Positions 35,752-44,832 of a stretch of 64,000 nucleotides of DNA are shown here, one piece after another. The translations under genes and the position numbers were made by a program. Numbering within the stretch: position 1 is the stretch's first letter; every line of letters begins with the position of its first letter. The notes under the pieces are model-generated. The model was not told where the DNA came from. It was given only the letters and a program-made list of their open reading frames with translations, and did not search any database. The stretch is from Bacteroidales bacterium (GTDB taxonomy: Bacteria > Bacteroidota > Bacteroidia > Bacteroidales > UBA932), in contig JAGBJY010000029.1 of the NCBI GenBank assembly GCA_017934185.1, positions 1-64,000 of the forward strand, given 5' to 3'.

Positions 35752-36435
35752 CTACCACAGCGCCTTGCGGGAAACGGTGGCCACGAAGTCCTTCAGATAG
35801 AAGGGCTCAAAATAGGCCAGATTCTCAAAGGTTCCGGCGTCAAAGGCAACCTGCGCAAGGGGGGCCATATCCCGCGCCATCGGATGGGCCGAGGCAAAAT
35901 GCGCATGCGGGTGCGTAAGCACCTCCCGGCATTTCAGGGCACCGTCGCCTACAAAAAGTACTTCCCCTGCATCCAGATACTGCGAAAAAGAGCCGCCGTC
36001 CACCACCAGGGCCTCTACCGGCGTGAGCCGATGGCCGGAGGGGTCAAACACGGCCGAATACACCTCCATGCGGCGGGCATCTATCATCGGAATGATGAAA
36101 GATGGCCGGTCAGCGCCGGCCATGACAACCTGCACCAAAGTATCCAGCGTGCCCACGGCAATCAGCGGACGGCCGGCCCCAAAAGCCAGGCCCTTGGCGG
36201 TGGATACGCCCACCCGGAGCCCGGTATAGGAGCCGGGGCCGGAGCTTACGCAGATGGCATCGCAGCCGGACACGGCCATCCCGGCCTCATCCAGCACCGC
36301 TTTCACCAGCACGGCGGTGAGTGAGGCCTGCTGACGCGGCTCCAGGCATACCCTTTCAGAGACCACTGCTCCGTCCACGGACAAGGCCACGGACAGAGCA
36401 GAAGTGGAGGTTTCTATGAGAAGGAGACGTGCCAT
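35752..36435 (-). CDS. tsaB: tRNA threonylcarbamoyladenosine biosynthesis protein TsaB
   Basis: TsaB partners TsaD and TsaE in making t6A37 on ANN-decoding tRNAs. The 227-aa ASKHA-fold protein starts MARLLLIETSTSALSVALS and has SSGPGSYTGLRVGVSTAKGLA, the family signature. I start at 36435; an open extension upstream lies within the thioredoxin-like gene and lacks homology. The one-base overlap (TAATG-like) with the upstream gene suggests coupling. Confidence 0.93.
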   Translation of the reverse strand: MARLLLIETSTSALSVALSVDGAVVSERVCLEPRQQASLTAVLVKAVLDEAGMAVSGCDAICVSSGPGSYTGLRVGVSTAKGLAFGAGRPLIAVGTLDTLVQVVMAGADRPSFIIPMIDARRMEVYSAVFDPSGHRLTPVEALVVDGGSFSQYLDAGEVLFVGDGALKCREVLTHPHAHFASAHPMARDMAPLAQVAFDAGTFENLAYFEPFYLKDFVATVSRKALW

Positions 36436-37547
36436 CAGAGCTTCTTGCGCAAATAATTGCGGATATCGGCGGCATTGGAAACCTTGGCATCGGTGTCCAG
36501 GGCATCGTCCACGATGAACCAAGCCATGGGCAGGCTGCCAATCCCGTAAGAGGAGATGTACGGCGACTGAACGCCTCGGGTGTCACACACGTTCACCCAG
36601 GGCAGTTTCTGGTTCTTCACAGCCGCCGCCCAGGCCGATTTGTCGGCATCCAGGGAAACGGCATAAACCTCGAAGCCCTTGTCGTGGAATTCCTCGTAAA
36701 TGGGAATGAGGGCATCCAGGTTGAACATTTTCTGCTGGGCGGTAGAAGCCCAGAAATACAGCATGGTCACCTTGGATTCCACCTGGCTCAGGGCAACGGG
36801 TTTGCCGTCAATTCCGGGCAGGTTGATATCGATGTACCCGATTTCCCCGGCGGTCTTGAGGCGATTGTTCACCTCCAGAAGGCCGATACGGCGCTGCGCT
36901 TCTTTGTCCAGGGCCTTCACATAGCGGGATTCCGGATAAACGGTTTTGAGGGAATCGCAGATATTGCGCATGAGAAGGCCGTCCGTAGCCTGGTCAAACA
37001 CGGCGAAAGAGGGATTCACCCGCTGGAACAGCACCGGCACCACCGTAAGGGACTTGGTGTTCCCCATCACGTAAGAGAGGCGGTTGCGATAATAGTTCAC
37101 ATAGCAGCGGCTGAGGGCGGCGTCCTGGTTGCCTTCCCGGGCCAGAATCTGCGTCATCTCGCGAATGAAGGCATTGTAATCCCTCTCCACGCCCTGCAAT
37201 TTGGCCGATTCCTCAGACCCTTCCACCGTATAAACACCCAGGGTGTCGGTCTCTACCTTCACTTTGTCGCCTTTTTCCAGCAGGAGTGAAGCAATCTGAC
37301 GGTCCCCGTAATAGAGGTAGATAAACTCCGGCTTGGCCTTTTCCAGGTTCAGGCCATAGGAAAAGGCGCCACGGGCATCGGTCTTGATGGTATCCAGTAC
37401 CTGGAAACGATTGATATCCAGTAGCTTTACAATTACCTCCCGGCCGGCTCCCTCGTGCAGGGTTCCTTCAATGCGGGTGTTCTTTCCACAAGACCACAGG
37501 GCGGCCAGCACGGCAAGGGCGGCCACAAAAAGCTTAGAGTTTTTCAT
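36435..37547 (-). CDS. Thioredoxin-fold lipoprotein without CXXC (DUF4369/AhpC-TSA-like)
   Basis: The 370-aa precursor (start 37547) has a lipoprotein signal ending LAALWSCG. An N-terminal beta-rich domain follows (residues about 25-125, DUF4369-like: IEGTLHEGAGREVIVKLLD), then a helical region, then a C-terminal thioredoxin-like domain. In place of the usual CxxC the active-site loop reads YFWASTAQQKMFNLD, so it cannot act as a dithiol oxidoreductase. A cis-Pro (GSLPMAWFIVD) is retained. It may be a chaperone-like or binding protein. Its start overlaps the end of hit by 14 bp. Confidence 0.83.
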   Translation of the reverse strand: MKNSKLFVAALAVLAALWSCGKNTRIEGTLHEGAGREVIVKLLDINRFQVLDTIKTDARGAFSYGLNLEKAKPEFIYLYYGDRQIASLLLEKGDKVKVETDTLGVYTVEGSEESAKLQGVERDYNAFIREMTQILAREGNQDAALSRCYVNYYRNRLSYVMGNTKSLTVVPVLFQRVNPSFAVFDQATDGLLMRNICDSLKTVYPESRYVKALDKEAQRRIGLLEVNNRLKTAGEIGYIDINLPGIDGKPVALSQVESKVTMLYFWASTAQQKMFNLDALIPIYEEFHDKGFEVYAVSLDADKSAWAAAVKNQKLPWVNVCDTRGVQSPYISSYGIGSLPMAWFIVDDALDTDAKVSNAADIRNYLRKKL

Positions 37548-37938
37548 ACGCGGCGGCAATTTTATCGGCAATGGATTTCATCTGCTCAGGGGTAAGCTGG
37601 AGCTTGGCTTTGCGGAAGTCCATGTCTCCCTCGCTCTGCAGCGGCACCAGGTGGATGTGCGTGTGCGGGACTTCCATGCCCAGCACAGCCACACCCACGC
37701 GCTGGCAGGGCACGGCCTCCTTGAGGGCCAGGGCCACTTTGCGGGCAAAAGCCCAGAGGCCTTCGTAGGTCTGGGGGTCCAGATGGAAAATGTAGTCGTC
37801 CTCCACATGCTTGGGGATGACCAGGGTATGCCCCTGGGCCAGCGGAGAAATGTCCAGAAAAGCGTAGAAATCCTCGCTCTCCGCGCACTTGAAAGAGGGA
37901 ATTTCGCCCTTGGCGATTTTGGTGAAGATGGTAGCCAT
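37534..37938 (-). CDS. HIT family protein
   Basis: The 134-aa protein has the histidine triad HTHIHLVP near its C-terminus and IFTKIAKGEIPSFKCAESED at its N-terminus, typical of the HinT-like purine nucleoside phosphoramidase branch. It lies 3 nt after greA on the same strand. Confidence 0.93.
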   Translation of the reverse strand: MATIFTKIAKGEIPSFKCAESEDFYAFLDISPLAQGHTLVIPKHVEDDYIFHLDPQTYEGLWAFARKVALALKEAVPCQRVGVAVLGMEVPHTHIHLVPLQSEGDMDFRKAKLQLTPEQMKSIADKIAAAYEKL

Positions 37939-37941
37939 GGC

Positions 37942-38409
37942 TTAGAGGGAGATTTCCAGGATTTGGAACTTCATCACGCCGCTGGGCACCTTGGCCTCAA
38001 CGGTTTCGCCCTTTCCGTGGCCGATGAGGGCCTTGGCAATGGGCGTAGTGGCGGCAAGGAGGCCCTTGGAAAAATCGGCCTCACTTTCCGGCACAATCTG
38101 GAAGGTCATTTCACGTTTCACGTTCAGGTTCATCACTTTCACCTTGGAAAGGAGCTGGACCGTGTCGGCCGACAATTTGCTCTCGTCAATGACGCGGGCG
38201 TTGGCCACCTTTTCCTTGAGGCGGGCTATCTTCACTTCCAGCAGCCCTTGCGCATCACGGGCTGCATCGTATTCTGCATTTTCCGAGAGGTCTCCCTTCT
38301 CGCGCGCCTCCGCAATGGCTGCGGAGATTACCGGCCGCTGGGCCAGTGCATCGGCCAGTTCCTGCTTGAGCTTGTCAAGCCCGGCCTGAGTCATTAATTC
38401 AACTGCCAT
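37942..38409 (-). CDS. greA: Transcription elongation factor GreA
   Basis: GreA rescues backtracked RNA polymerase by stimulating transcript cleavage. The 155-aa protein has the N-terminal coiled coil with the acidic tip (EAREKGDLSENAEYDAARDA) and the FKBP-like C-domain (IGHGKGETVEAKVPSGVMKF). A promoter lies in the end of ribF, and a hairpin lies between that promoter and the start. Confidence 0.97.
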   Translation of the reverse strand: MAVELMTQAGLDKLKQELADALAQRPVISAAIAEAREKGDLSENAEYDAARDAQGLLEVKIARLKEKVANARVIDESKLSADTVQLLSKVKVMNLNVKREMTFQIVPESEADFSKGLLAATTPIAKALIGHGKGETVEAKVPSGVMKFQILEISL

Positions 38410-38440
38410 ATTGTGTTGTTTTCGTTGTCAAAAAATGAGC

Positions 38441-38463
38441 CGACGACCGTTAACCGGCCGTCG
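38441..38463 (-). terminator. Probable terminator of ribF / hairpin in the greA leader
   Basis: An 8-bp stem with one mismatch (38456-38463 with 38441-38448, loop 7 nt) is followed, after GCTCA, by six T residues on the minus strand. It probably ends the glycogen-ribF transcript; the T-run is offset, so efficiency is uncertain. It lies downstream of the predicted greA promoter. Confidence 0.5.
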
Positions 38464-38478
38464 CGCTTTCCTCTTTTG

Positions 38479-38509
38479 CAAAGATAAGAATTACTTTTTA
38501 CAATTCAAA
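38479..38509 (-). promoter_or_regulatory. Promoter of greA-hit
   Basis: On the minus strand TTTG (38509-38506), 19 bp, TATCTTTG (38486-38479). It overlaps the last codons of ribF. Confidence 0.7.
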
Positions 38510-39399
38510 GCATCTTGCTGCAGTTGTGCTTTGAGGGCATCCAGGGAGGGAAATTTGCGTTCGTCCCGGATGCGGCGCGCAAAATGCAGCCGGATGGGAA
38601 GGCCGTAAATGTCTTCGTCAAAGTCCAGGATGTGCGTTTCCACAGTACGAACCGTTCCCCCCACCGTGGGACGGGTGCCGATGTTGCACATGCCCTTGAA
38701 GCGCCGTCCCAGCACCTCCACCTCCACAGCATAGACGCCATTGCCCGGGACCAACTTCAGGGGCTCGTACAGCTGCATATTGGCCGTAGGAAAGCCGATG
38801 GTGCGGCCCAGACGGTTTCCGGCCACCACCACGCCGTACAGCGGGTACGCATAGCCCAGCAGGGCAGCCGCCTCCTCCACCTTTCCTTCGGCCAGGGCCT
38901 TCCGGATCACGGTACTGGATACAGCATGAGATGCCCGGTCGGGGCCGGGCATGACGGAGGCGGCAGGGCCGGGCATGACGGCATCCACTATCGTCATTGC
39001 CGGCCCGACCGGCAATCTCATCAAGTCTTCGGCCTTGAGCCTGTCCGAGCCAATCCGGTTGTCGTACCCCATGACCACCAGCGTAGCGCCATAATCGGCC
39101 TGAAGCATGCTCAGATACTCCTGCGCCGTCATGGCGGCAAAGCTGCGGGTGAAGGGAATCACGGCAACGCGGTCTATGCCGGCAGCCGAGAGCAGCGCCT
39201 TCTTTTCTTCCAGCGAAGTAAGCAGCCGAAGGTCTCTGGCATCCTGCTGAAGTACCGTGCGGGGATGCGGCCAGAATGTAACGACAACGGCCTCCTCTCC
39301 CCTTTCGCGGGCAGAGGAGACCACTGTCTCCAGCACATGACGGTGCCCCAGATGGACACCGTCAAAGAATCCTGTGGTTACTACAGCCACTTCACGCAC
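38491..39399 (-). CDS. ribF: Bifunctional riboflavin kinase/FAD synthetase with palindromic insertion
   Basis: RibF makes FMN and then FAD from riboflavin. The 302-aa protein has the N-terminal FAD synthetase domain (VTTGFFDGVHLGHRHVL; TFWPHPRTVL) and the C-terminal kinase domain (LGRTIGFPTANMQL, NIGTRPTVGG, HILDFDEDIYG). Residues about 128-157 (LPVGPAMTIVDAVMPGPAAS and following) replace the usual short link before SSTVIRKALAEG and come from family C palindromes. It overlaps the glycogen synthase-phosphorylase gene by 19 bp and so is probably read with it. Confidence 0.94.
   Translation of the reverse strand: MREVAVVTTGFFDGVHLGHRHVLETVVSSARERGEEAVVVTFWPHPRTVLQQDARDLRLLTSLEEKKALLSAAGIDRVAVIPFTRSFAAMTAQEYLSMLQADYGATLVVMGYDNRIGSDRLKAEDLMRLPVGPAMTIVDAVMPGPAASVMPGPDRASHAVSSTVIRKALAEGKVEEAAALLGYAYPLYGVVVAGNRLGRTIGFPTANMQLYEPLKLVPGNGVYAVEVEVLGRRFKGMCNIGTRPTVGGTVRTVETHILDFDEDIYGLPIRLHFARRIRDERKFPSLDALKAQLQQDALNCKK
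38931..39016. repeat. Family C palindrome cluster inside ribF
   Basis: Two full copies are seen: ATGCCCGG ... CCGGGCAT at 38931-38952, and ATTGCCGG-CCCGA-CCGGCAAT at 38996-39016. A duplicated right half lies between them (38966-38979, GGGCCGGGCATGAC). Orientation of the flank GATGAC/GTCATT is opposite in the two full copies. Confidence 0.8.
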
Positions 39400-42300
39400 T
39401 CAAAGGCCTGGCGGTGCGGCAGCAGCGGATGCTTGGCAAAGATACGGCCGCCCACCAGGTAGGCACCGGTCTTTTCCGGAAGCAGGTCTACCGAATACTT
39501 GGCCACGCCGTCTTTGAACTTCACCACCTCAAACTCCTTGGCCTCCACAATGTGAATCTTTCCGTGGGCATCGGCCTGGGCAAAGACCACCTCAACGCCC
39601 ACCTCCTTGGGAGTAAGGTCTCCCAGCTGGAGGGTCAGCTCATTGTGGTAAGGCTTGGCCAGGGTGAGGTCGTACTGCGTTTCGGGGGTGCTGCGTTCCA
39701 CCACCTGCACATTTTCCCACTCACGGCGCACATGGGTCTTCCAGGCAGCCAATTCGCGGGCCTTGGCAAAGTCCTTGGCCTTGAAGTCCTTGGCTTCCTT
39801 GGCCTGCGGTGCGTAGTACTGATTGATGTAGTCTGTGAGCATGCGGTTGGTAGTAAAGTCGCAGGCCACCTTGGCAATAGTGTTCTTGATGTAACCAATC
39901 CACTCTGCACTGCGGCCGCTGGTACGGTCTACATTGTAATAGGCGGGAGCAATGTCGTTCTCCAGGATCTGGTATATGGTGGCGGCGTCCAGTTCGTTCT
40001 GGAAATTGTTGTCCTCGTACACCTGCTCAATGGGAAGCGCCCAACCGGCCCCTTCCTTGTAACCTTCCACCCACCAGCCGTCCAGCACGGAGAAGTGCAT
40101 GGTGCCGTTCATGGCAGCCTTTTCACCGGAAGTACCCGAAGCTTCCTGGGGACGCGTGGGATTGTTCATCCACACATCCACGCCCTGGACCATCCGCTTG
40201 GCAAGGGTGATGTCATAACCGGGGACAAACACAATCTTGCCGATGAAACGGGAATCCTTGGAAATGTCCACAATCTGCTTGATGAGGTCCTGGCCGGCCT
40301 TGTCGGCGGGATGGGCCTTGCCGGCAAAGAAGAACTGCACGGGCTGGGCGGGATTGTTCACAATCTTGTCCAGGCGGTCAAGGTCGCGGAACAGCAGCGT
40401 AGCGCGCTTGTAGGTAGCAAAACGGCGGGCAAAGCCGATGGTGAGTACATCGTCGCGGAGGTTATCCAGAATGGTCACCAGCTCGGTGGGGCTGTAATGG
40501 TTGGAGCAGCTCTTGTCCTGCAGGCGCTCACGCACAAAGTCAATGAGTTTGGACTTGAGCTGTTTCTTCACCTTCCAAACATCCGCGTCGGACACGCCGT
40601 AAATGCCCTCGAAGCAGCTCTTGTCATAGTGATGCGTGGCAAAGGCGGGGCCGAAGACTTTGGCATGCACGGGCTTCCATTCGGGCGCGCACCAGGTGGG
40701 ATAGTGGACACCGTTGGTGACGTAGCTCACAAACAGTTCCTCGGGCAGATAGCCGGGATACATGTGGGCAAAAATGTCCTGGGAAACCTTGCCGTGCAGC
40801 ATGGAAACGCCGTTCACATTCTGCGAAATATTGGCGGCGAGGTTGCTCATGGAGAATTTCTCGTGCACATCCAGCGGATTGTCCTTACCCAGGGACATGA
40901 GGGTTTCCCAGTCCACCTTCAGGCGCTCCGGATAATGGCCGATGTACTGCCTCAGCATGCCTTCCTCGAAAGCATCGTGACCGGCAGGCACGGGCGTATG
41001 GGTGGTGAACAGGGAACTGGCACGCACCACTTCCAGGGCCTCGGAGAAGTCCAGATTGTCCTTCTCAATGTATTCGCGCAGGCGCTCCAGGCCGATGAAA
41101 GCGGCATGGCCTTCGTTGCAATGGTATACCTGGGGGTCCAGTCCCAGCTTGCGAAGGGCCCGGATACCGCCAACCCCCAACAGGAGTTCCTGCTTGAGAC
41201 GGTTCTCCCAGTTGCCGCCGTAAAGGTGATAGGTAACCTCACGGTCTTCGGGGCGGTTGGCCTCATAGTCGGCATCCATCAGGTAAAGGTCCGTGCGGCC
41301 CACTTCCACCTTCCACAGGCGGGCGGTGATGTTCCGGCCGGGGAAAGCCACGGAGGTGGTTACCCAGTTGCCTTCCTTGTCCAGCACCGGGACGGCGGGA
41401 ATCTTGGTGAAGTCCTGGGCGTCGTAACCGGCCACCTGATATCCCTGGGCAGAAAGCACCTGGTTAAAGTAGCCGTAACGGTACAGCAGGCCCACCGCCA
41501 CCAGGTTCACGTTCATGTCGGAGGTTTCCTTGAGGTAGTCGCCGGCCAGGATACCCAGACCGCCGGAGTAAATCTTCAGGGAAGTGTCCAGACCGTATTC
41601 CATGCAGAAATACGCGATGGAAGGGTCTTTGCGCTGCTTCTTGGCAGCCATATAGGTGTCAAATTCGTCCAGGACCTTCTTCATGCGGCCCAGGAATTCT
41701 TCGTCCTCCGAGAGCTGCTGGAACCGCTTGATACTCACGGTGTCCAATACCACCAGCGGGTTATGGCCGCTACGGTGCCACACCTCAGGGTCGATGGTGC
41801 GGAAAAGGTCCTTGGCACTCTCGTTCCAGCACCACCAGAGGTTCTTGGAAAGCTTCTCCAGGCGGGAAAGCTTCTCCGGCAGATGGCGGGTAACCAGGAT
41901 ACTTCTCCAGGAAGGATTTGTTACGTCTGTCTTAAAATACTGCATAGTCTTGTTCTTCTTCGATTTGTAGGAGTCCATGTGCGCCTGAACTTTGGCAAGC
42001 GCCAGGGAATAGGCCTCCTGATAATACTGAATCTGATGGTCCCAAAGGGCAATCTGTGCCACTTTGCGGGCGTTTTCGCGATACTCGTTGCGGGTATCCA
42101 GGTCTATGAGGCTGATTTCCCGGATGCGCTCCACGGCACCGGAAACCACCGCTTCATAGTTATTGTCGTCGCGGTCCAGCACCGTAATGCCGGGATGAGC
42201 CCCCTTGTAATGGTTCTGGACCCACTTGCCGAAACCGGCCAGGGTTGTGGTGAGCGTAGGGACGCGGAAGGCCAGCGCCTCCAGCGGCGTATAGCCCCAG

Positions 42301-43589
42301 GGCTCATAATAAGACGGGAACAGGGCCAGGTCCAGACCGCAGAGAAGGTCGTAGTACGGCATGTTGAAAACACCGTCGTCCCCATTCAGATACGAGGGGA
42401 TGAAATACACCTTCACTTTGTCTCCCAGGGCATTGGTAAGGCCAATTTCACGGAGACGGCGGGTAATGGTATCGTACTCCGCATTCATCAGATAATGCGA
42501 AGTCTGGGAAGGGAATTCCTTGCAGGGGCCGTGATGGCCGGAAGGAATCATGATGAACGCCTGGATGCTGCGTCCCTGAAAGTCGGACTGATTGATACGG
42601 TCCAGGGCGTCAATAAACACATCGATGCCCTTGTTCCTGTATTCGTAACGGCCGCCGATGCCGATGAAAATGGCGTTGGCGGGAACTTCCTCCCCGCTCA
42701 TGGTGGTGGCCACCTGTACCAGGCGCTCCCGCGCTGCGTCGTGCAGCCGCAGGTAATCCAGGTCCGAGGCGGGGGTAAAACTGTTCTCAAAACCGTTGGG
42801 CGTCACCACATCCACGGGCCGTCCCAGGAACTGGGCGCATTCGCGGGCGGTGATTTCACTCACGGTGGTAAAGACATCGGCCTGCTGGGCCGAGGCTTTC
42901 TCCAGCGAGTAAATGGCCTTCACGTTGAAGCGGGCGGCCATTTCGTCGCCATTGTACTCCTCCATATGGGAATACAGCGGGAGGTTGTTGCCCGCCAGGC
43001 AGCGGCCCATCATGGTGGCATGGGTGGTGAAGGCGGTTGCCACGGGAATGCCGGCATGCTTGAGATGCAGGATGCCCGCACCCGTCTGCCATTCGTGGAA
43101 CTGGGCCACCACTTTTTCGCCGCCCTTGAGGTTATAATTCCAGAAACTCTCAATGACGCGGCCGGCGGCAATGCCGAACACGGCCGATTCCTTATAATCC
43201 CAGTTTCCGGAAATGGAATCTACGCCATACAGTTCCCAGAGCTTTCCCAGAATCTGATCGGCCTGGGGAAGGAAGGACTTGTAGTCTACCAGGATGGCCA
43301 CCGGCTTGCCCGGAATGTTCCACCGGCCCACACGGAAGCGCAGACCCTCAGCGAGGGCCTGTGCTTTCCAGGAGCGGTAGAGCATGGGATCTTCCAGGAA
43401 ATCCGGATTGCCGGCGCGGTGCATCCACACATCCGGGCCGATGAAAATATGACGCCTTCCCAGCTGGGACTGCATGTGGAGGGCTTTGGTGGCAATGACG
43501 GTATAAATACCGCCCACCTTGTTACACACCTCCCAACTAACTTCGAACAAATAGTCCGGCTGCAGCAAATCTTTCTTTTTCTGTGCCAT
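39381..43589 (-). CDS. Fused glycogen synthase (GYS-like) - alpha-glucan phosphorylase
   Basis: The 1402-aa protein joins two glycogen enzymes. Residues 1 to about 545 are a eukaryote-type glycogen synthase (FEVSWEVCNKVGGIYTVIAT; TVSEITARECAQFLGR; YYEPWGYTPLEA), which extends alpha-1,4-glucan. Residues about 549-1402 are an alpha-glucan phosphorylase of the DUF3417-containing type (LSKNLWWCWNESA; YHCNEGHAAF; the PLP-lysine region EASGTSGEKAAMNGTMHF), which releases glucose 1-phosphate. An internal Met (codon at 41945) after the linker SYKSKKNKT sits exactly where separate phosphorylases start, suggesting fusion of two adjacent genes by stop loss. Its start directly follows the GH57 stop. Confidence 0.93.
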   Translation of the reverse strand: MAQKKKDLLQPDYLFEVSWEVCNKVGGIYTVIATKALHMQSQLGRRHIFIGPDVWMHRAGNPDFLEDPMLYRSWKAQALAEGLRFRVGRWNIPGKPVAILVDYKSFLPQADQILGKLWELYGVDSISGNWDYKESAVFGIAAGRVIESFWNYNLKGGEKVVAQFHEWQTGAGILHLKHAGIPVATAFTTHATMMGRCLAGNNLPLYSHMEEYNGDEMAARFNVKAIYSLEKASAQQADVFTTVSEITARECAQFLGRPVDVVTPNGFENSFTPASDLDYLRLHDAARERLVQVATTMSGEEVPANAIFIGIGGRYEYRNKGIDVFIDALDRINQSDFQGRSIQAFIMIPSGHHGPCKEFPSQTSHYLMNAEYDTITRRLREIGLTNALGDKVKVYFIPSYLNGDDGVFNMPYYDLLCGLDLALFPSYYEPWGYTPLEALAFRVPTLTTTLAGFGKWVQNHYKGAHPGITVLDRDDNNYEAVVSGAVERIREISLIDLDTRNEYRENARKVAQIALWDHQIQYYQEAYSLALAKVQAHMDSYKSKKNKTMQYFKTDVTNPSWRSILVTRHLPEKLSRLEKLSKNLWWCWNESAKDLFRTIDPEVWHRSGHNPLVVLDTVSIKRFQQLSEDEEFLGRMKKVLDEFDTYMAAKKQRKDPSIAYFCMEYGLDTSLKIYSGGLGILAGDYLKETSDMNVNLVAVGLLYRYGYFNQVLSAQGYQVAGYDAQDFTKIPAVPVLDKEGNWVTTSVAFPGRNITARLWKVEVGRTDLYLMDADYEANRPEDREVTYHLYGGNWENRLKQELLLGVGGIRALRKLGLDPQVYHCNEGHAAFIGLERLREYIEKDNLDFSEALEVVRASSLFTTHTPVPAGHDAFEEGMLRQYIGHYPERLKVDWETLMSLGKDNPLDVHEKFSMSNLAANISQNVNGVSMLHGKVSQDIFAHMYPGYLPEELFVSYVTNGVHYPTWCAPEWKPVHAKVFGPAFATHHYDKSCFEGIYGVSDADVWKVKKQLKSKLIDFVRERLQDKSCSNHYSPTELVTILDNLRDDVLTIGFARRFATYKRATLLFRDLDRLDKIVNNPAQPVQFFFAGKAHPADKAGQDLIKQIVDISKDSRFIGKIVFVPGYDITLAKRMVQGVDVWMNNPTRPQEASGTSGEKAAMNGTMHFSVLDGWWVEGYKEGAGWALPIEQVYEDNNFQNELDAATIYQILENDIAPAYYNVDRTSGRSAEWIGYIKNTIAKVACDFTTNRMLTDYINQYYAPQAKEAKDFKAKDFAKARELAAWKTHVRREWENVQVVERSTPETQYDLTLAKPYHNELTLQLGDLTPKEVGVEVVFAQADAHGKIHIVEAKEFEVVKFKDGVAKYSVDLLPEKTGAYLVGGRIFAKHPLLPHRQAFECVKWL

Positions 43590-44825
43590 TTACTTCTTCT
43601 TCACTCCACCCAACTCCTCTACGGCAGCCTCCTTCACATCAAGAGCAGCCCGTTTCTCGTCCAGACGGATCTGGAAGTCGGAAATCACGTTCATATAGTT
43701 GATAAATGCCTCGTACGGAGTATCGTACGGGTTGAAATACTTGTGCACTTCACCGTCGCTGAAGAACTTGGTGCACATATAATAGAAGTGGTCGCTCTCC
43801 TGCAGGTGGCCGAAATCTTCCCAAAGTTCGGGATCGTTCACAATGGAGAGTTTCTCCGTCATGGCGTACACCTTCTTGAAAGCCTCACTCTGGAGCTCGT
43901 TGCCCAGCCAGGCGGTAACGTCACGCTCTTCGTCGGCCCAGGAGATGGGATCCTCCACGGCAATGTCGGAGACGGGTTTGTACTTCTTCACAGCCTCGGC
44001 GGGGGTGACAAAGCCGAAGGTGCCATCGGCAAGGACAGCAGCGGGAAGGGCCCTCAGGAAGTCAAAGATGCCGGTTTCGGCGCTCTGGTGCTCGCCGAAG
44101 GTCTCGTAGTCCATGAACAGGTTCACTACGTCCCCTTCCTTGGCGTTTTCCTTCATCCAGCCAACGTACTGCTCGGCCGTCACCTTGTTCTGGGCAAAAC
44201 GGAAAGCAATGTCGTCGGAGAGCGTGTAATTGCGAAGGAGGAGCTTCAGTTTGGGCTGGGTTTCGCCGGTGTACACATAGTTGGGGCTCTGCCAGCCCAT
44301 GATGTGGCGGGCGCCCTCGGTGAGCATGGTCTTGTAACCCATGTCATACACCATTTCGCCAATGCCGTTGGAGTAGATGAGCTCCGTATTGCGGAAGGTA
44401 ACGGGCTTTACGCCAAAGAGTTCCTCAATCTTGGCGGCATGTTTGAGGACCTGGTGGCGGAATTCGCTCTCCGAGGAGAGGGAGGCCAGGGAGTGATAGT
44501 AAGTCTCCGCGAGGAACTCCACGCGGCCGGTGGCGGCCAGGGCCTTGAAGGAGTCAATCACCTCGGGGGCAAAGCGCTGGAACTGGTCCAGGGCGCTGCC
44601 GGAGATGGAATAGGCCACTTTGAACTTGCCCTTGTTCTGCTTAATCAGATCCAGGATGAGCTGGTTGGCGGGCAGGTAGCACTTCTGCGCTACGCGGCGC
44701 AGAATGGTACGGTTGGCAAAGTCGTCATAATAATGGGAATCCTTGCCGATATCGAAAAATCTGTACAGGCGGAGTCTGGTGGGTTGGTGAACCTGGAAAT
44801 ACAGACAAATACTCTTGGAAGCCAT
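43590..44825 (-). CDS. GH57 family alpha-glucan-active glycoside hydrolase
   Basis: The 411-aa protein begins ICLYFQVHQPTRLRLYRFFD and has VTFRNTELIYSN (candidate nucleophile Glu) and FMDYETFGEHQ (acid/base region), typical of the GH57 proteins found in Bacteroidota glycogen clusters. Expected substrates are alpha-1,4 glucans, in the cytoplasm because no signal peptide is present. It lies between the GT4 gene (7-nt gap) and the synthase-phosphorylase fusion (no gap). Confidence 0.9.
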   Translation of the reverse strand: MASKSICLYFQVHQPTRLRLYRFFDIGKDSHYYDDFANRTILRRVAQKCYLPANQLILDLIKQNKGKFKVAYSISGSALDQFQRFAPEVIDSFKALAATGRVEFLAETYYHSLASLSSESEFRHQVLKHAAKIEELFGVKPVTFRNTELIYSNGIGEMVYDMGYKTMLTEGARHIMGWQSPNYVYTGETQPKLKLLLRNYTLSDDIAFRFAQNKVTAEQYVGWMKENAKEGDVVNLFMDYETFGEHQSAETGIFDFLRALPAAVLADGTFGFVTPAEAVKKYKPVSDIAVEDPISWADEERDVTAWLGNELQSEAFKKVYAMTEKLSIVNDPELWEDFGHLQESDHFYYMCTKFFSDGEVHKYFNPYDTPYEAFINYMNVISDFQIRLDEKRAALDVKEAAVEELGGVKKK

Positions 44826-44832
44826 ATCGATC

